A stretch of 10,262 bases of DNA from Zygnema cylindricum (Eukaryota; Streptophyta; Zygnematophyceae; Zygnematales; Zygnemataceae): positions 1-10,262 of the forward strand of contig JBBHKE010001159.1 in the NCBI GenBank assembly GCA_037447655.1, read 5' to 3'. Below are positions 9,801-10,262 of this stretch, in pieces. Under the pieces are notes generated by a model. The model saw only the letters and a list, made by a program, of their open reading frames with translations. It was not told where the DNA came from and did no database searches. Position numbers and translations under genes: made by a program. Position 1 is the stretch's first letter, and each line of letters starts with the position of its first letter.

Positions 9801-10162
9801 GTTTTCTTGGCGAGGTTAAAATGAGAAAAATGCAATGGCGGATAAGGGTTTATTTTTTATTCTATTTTATTTATTATTATTATTTTTTTTTTTATTGGTT
9901 CGGGTCACATTTTAGTCCAATTTTTTGGAATTCTGTTTATCAAATTATTATATTTTTTCAGCGTTTTTTTTTTCCACTGACCAGTTTAACGGCCAAGGAT
10001 TGAAGAAAACAGCCAATTTTTTTTCTTTCTTTATTTATTTTTATCATTTTTTTAAATTTATTTATTTATTAGTATTTTTTTTTTTCGACAGCCAATGGCG
10101 GTGAAACGAGCTTCATTTGTTCAAAAAGGGGCCGGATTTACCGATATGGGGGTTATGATAAG
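6407..10162 (+). CDS. POLR1B: RNA polymerase I second-largest subunit, 5' partial, 6 exons
   Basis: This is the N-terminal part of the second-largest subunit of RNA polymerase I, which with the largest subunit forms the active-centre cleft that transcribes rRNA genes in the nucleolus. Exons: 6407-6535, 7105-7164, 8077-8196, 9105-9181, 9664-9727 and 10092-10162. Spliced, they give 173 residues plus two bases without a stop. Motifs in order: LVAPHIESFNNFVEYGLSEAV and PVE (residues 16-43), PSQ/CREGGWTYQGEF (61-75), GKMPVMVK/SKLCHLKDL (96-112), EMGGYFICNGIERIIRLLI (126-144) and QPKRNYPM (145-152). Family knowledge: ERIIR followed by an Arg/Lys-rich RNYPM-type segment marks Pol I, whereas Pol II and III paralogues have different sequence after GGYFI. 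ATG 6407 is the first in-frame ATG after the TAA at 6356. The part seen corresponds to the start of the protrusion domain. The protein continues beyond the window. Confidence 0.9.
6536..7104 (+). other. POLR1B intron 1, with long CT tract
   Basis: GT-AG intron of 569 nt. From about 6720 to 7092 it is almost entirely pyrimidine (CT microsatellite with CCCTCC variants), which makes an exceptionally long polypyrimidine tract before the acceptor. A near-duplicate segment of about 39 bp, CCTCCACTT with AAAGCTCTTCCTTA, occurs at 6961-6999 and 7054-7092, and a weaker copy near 6911-6935. A TTTAGGGTTTT telo-box-like word lies at 6658-6668. Confidence 0.75.
7105..7164 (+). CDS. POLR1B: POLR1B exon 2
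   Basis: Twenty codons lie between a TTTGAG acceptor and a strong GTAAGT donor. They encode EISFPHDDKIGKPIFPSQ after an initial Arg-Pro, phase 0 at both ends. The junction to exon 3 gives PSQ/CREGG, matching the Pro-x-x-Cys-Arg that precedes the TYxG segment in the family. The joined segment between PVE and CREGG is short compared with relatives, so a missed micro-exon or a different acceptor is possible. The GAG acceptor is also weaker than the CAG acceptors elsewhere in the gene. Confidence 0.7.
7165..8076 (+). other. POLR1B intron 2, with degenerate 30-bp repeats
   Basis: GT-AG intron of 912 nt. From about 7425 to the acceptor it consists of degenerate tandem copies around a consensus near CACCTTAAATAATGTGGATA followed by TCGATTGACG. 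The clearest copies are at about 7775-8070, with spacings of roughly 30-58 bp. One copy, CACTATAAATAGTG (7916-7929), is a near-palindrome. The last partial copy (AAGTGTGGATGTGG) directly abuts the CAG acceptor. I see no coding potential. Confidence 0.7.
8077..8196 (+). CDS. POLR1B: POLR1B exon 3
   Basis: Forty codons between a GGCAG acceptor and an AAG/GTGAGG donor, phase 0 at both ends. The translation starts CREGGWTYQGEFRADL and ends CGKMPVMVK. This is the family's Cys-Arg, Thr-Tyr-x-Gly segment followed by the Gly-x-x-Pro-Ile-Met-x-Lys strand that leads into the next exon's SKLCHL. Base composition is much more GC-rich than the adjoining introns. Confidence 0.9.
8251..8480. repeat. 10-bp tandem array, 23 units, no indels
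   Basis: Twenty-three consecutive 10-bp units with consensus CACAATGTCA fill this interval in strict register. All variation is substitution, for example CACAGTGTCA, CATAATGCCA and GACAATGTCG. Related TGTCA-containing sequence continues irregularly to about 8834 with less regular spacing. The 10-bp period matches about one helical turn, so the same face of the DNA carries each TGTCA. Confidence 0.92.
8835..9079 (+). repeat. Purine (GA/G)-rich tract with G-quadruplex potential
   Basis: About 245 bp of nearly uninterrupted purines on the sense strand, including a 12-G run at 8856-8867 and many GGG or longer runs with short loops. Both intramolecular G-quadruplexes and triplex (H-DNA) structures are plausible. 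It ends 25 bp before exon 4. Confidence 0.88.
9105..9181 (+). CDS. POLR1B: POLR1B exon 4
   Basis: Twenty-five codons plus two bases between a GGCAG acceptor and a GTAAGT donor. The exon encodes SKLCHLKDLTQSQLRKKGEE and then GLEMG, and enters in phase 0. Joining MVK to SKLCHL rebuilds a block almost invariant in the family, and EE-x-x-EMGG is the conserved lead-in to the YFI motif. The donor leaves a split glycine codon (GG/A), completed by the first base of exon 5. Confidence 0.92.
9182..9663 (+). other. POLR1B intron 4, CT-rich then poly-T
   Basis: GT-AG intron of 482 nt. A CT/CCCTCT pyrimidine tract spans about 9206-9483, and a poly-T run with two short interruptions spans 9591-9657, immediately before the GGGCAG acceptor. 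The GC-balanced piece between (about 9490-9585) shows no convincing exon. Confidence 0.78.
9664..9727 (+). CDS. POLR1B: POLR1B exon 5
   Basis: Sixty-four bases between a GGGCAG acceptor and a TAT/GTGAGT donor. The first base completes Gly; the next 21 codons read YFICNGIERIIRLLI then QPKRNY. This is the most diagnostic block of the gene: GGYFI-x-NG-x-ERIIR followed by P-(K/R)-R-N-Y is the Pol I form. Confidence 0.93.
9728..10091 (+). other. POLR1B intron 5, T-rich with duplicated blocks
   Basis: GT-AG intron of 364 nt, mostly T. Two less T-rich islands at 9792-9842 and 9975-10017 are imperfect copies of each other (CACTxACCAGTTT, then GGCxAGG, then AGAAAA and GCxAAT). The second ends in CAGCCAAT (10010-10017), which repeats the true acceptor junction at 10089-10096. 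Neither island continues the protein in frame. Confidence 0.75.
10092..10162 (+). CDS. POLR1B: POLR1B exon 6
   Basis: Twenty-three codons plus two bases between a CGACAG acceptor and an AAG/GTATAC donor. The exon encodes PMAVKRASFVQKGAGFTDMG and then VMI plus two bases of a codon (AG) that is probably Arg. The junction gives RNY/PMAV, matching the conserved RNYPM. The following Arg-x-Ser-Phe, Gly-x-Gly-(F/Y)-(T/S)-(D/x) and GV-x-IR pattern is also family-typical. Confidence 0.9.
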
Positions 10163-10262
10163 GTATACTTTTTTATTTATTTTTTGATTTTTACATTTTT
10201 ACATTTTTCTGTTTTCTGTTTTTCTTTGTTTTTTTTTCTTGGTTAACTTTTATTTGTTTTTT
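10163..10262 (+). other. POLR1B intron 6, 5' end only
   Basis: T-rich sequence after the GTATAC donor, with short TTTTACATTTTT repeats. No acceptor or exon is visible before the window ends. Confidence 0.7.

Noticed and set aside
9798-9845. Extra exon after a CACTTACCAG acceptor in intron 5
   Set aside because: It does not continue RNY into the conserved PMAV. Direct joining of 9727 to 10092 is in frame and matches the family.
9962-10003. Extra exon after TTTTTTCAG in intron 5
   Set aside because: It lacks a good donor and breaks the conserved RNYPM block. It is a T-rich decoy in the duplicated island.

Overview
This is eukaryotic nuclear DNA: AT-rich, full of microsatellites and transposon debris, with one intron-rich protein-coding gene. 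I read it as the 5' part of the gene for the second-largest subunit of RNA polymerase I (POLR1B; NRPA2 in plants, RPA135 in yeast). The lineage is not settled. TTTAGGG-type telo-box motifs upstream of the gene, a hAT-type element and a Ty1/copia fragment fit a green-lineage genome such as a streptophyte alga or plant. Other lineages with TTTAGGG telomeres remain possible.

Layout. 1-1388: AT-rich DNA without a supportable gene, rich in GTAC. 1389-1640 (minus strand): a frameshifted Ty1/copia reverse-transcriptase relic. 1937-2524: a 572-bp non-autonomous hAT-like element with near-perfect 10-bp terminal inverted repeats and a perfect 8-bp target-site duplication; it contains a poly-A/(AT)39 microsatellite. 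2525-4275: no supportable gene. 4276-5486: a stop-interrupted, frameshifted region that looks like decayed coding sequence, possibly a retroelement gag. 5580-5739: eight 20-bp tandem units built on GTAC. 5988-6269: presumed promoter and leader of the polymerase gene, with two inverted telo-boxes, a (GA)n tract and a 14-bp GC-rich palindrome.

6407 to the window end: six exons (129, 60, 120, 77, 64 and 71 nt) separated by GT-AG introns of 364-912 nt. Together they encode the first 173 residues plus two bases of a protein whose family is usually about 1,100-1,200 residues, so most of the gene lies beyond the window. The junction phases (0, 0, 0, 2, 0, then 2 at the last donor) rebuild an uninterrupted protein with Pol I-type motifs such as MGGYFICNG, ERIIRLLI and PKRNYPM.

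The introns are mostly simple repeats: pyrimidine tracts in introns 1 and 4, a degenerate 30-bp repeat in intron 2, a 10-bp array of 23 units without indels plus a purine/G-rich tract in intron 3, and T-rich duplicated blocks in intron 5. Exons 1 and 4 are each flanked by complementary GA-rich and CT-rich tracts, which is the most unusual architectural feature here. I found no convincing wholly new genetic system.
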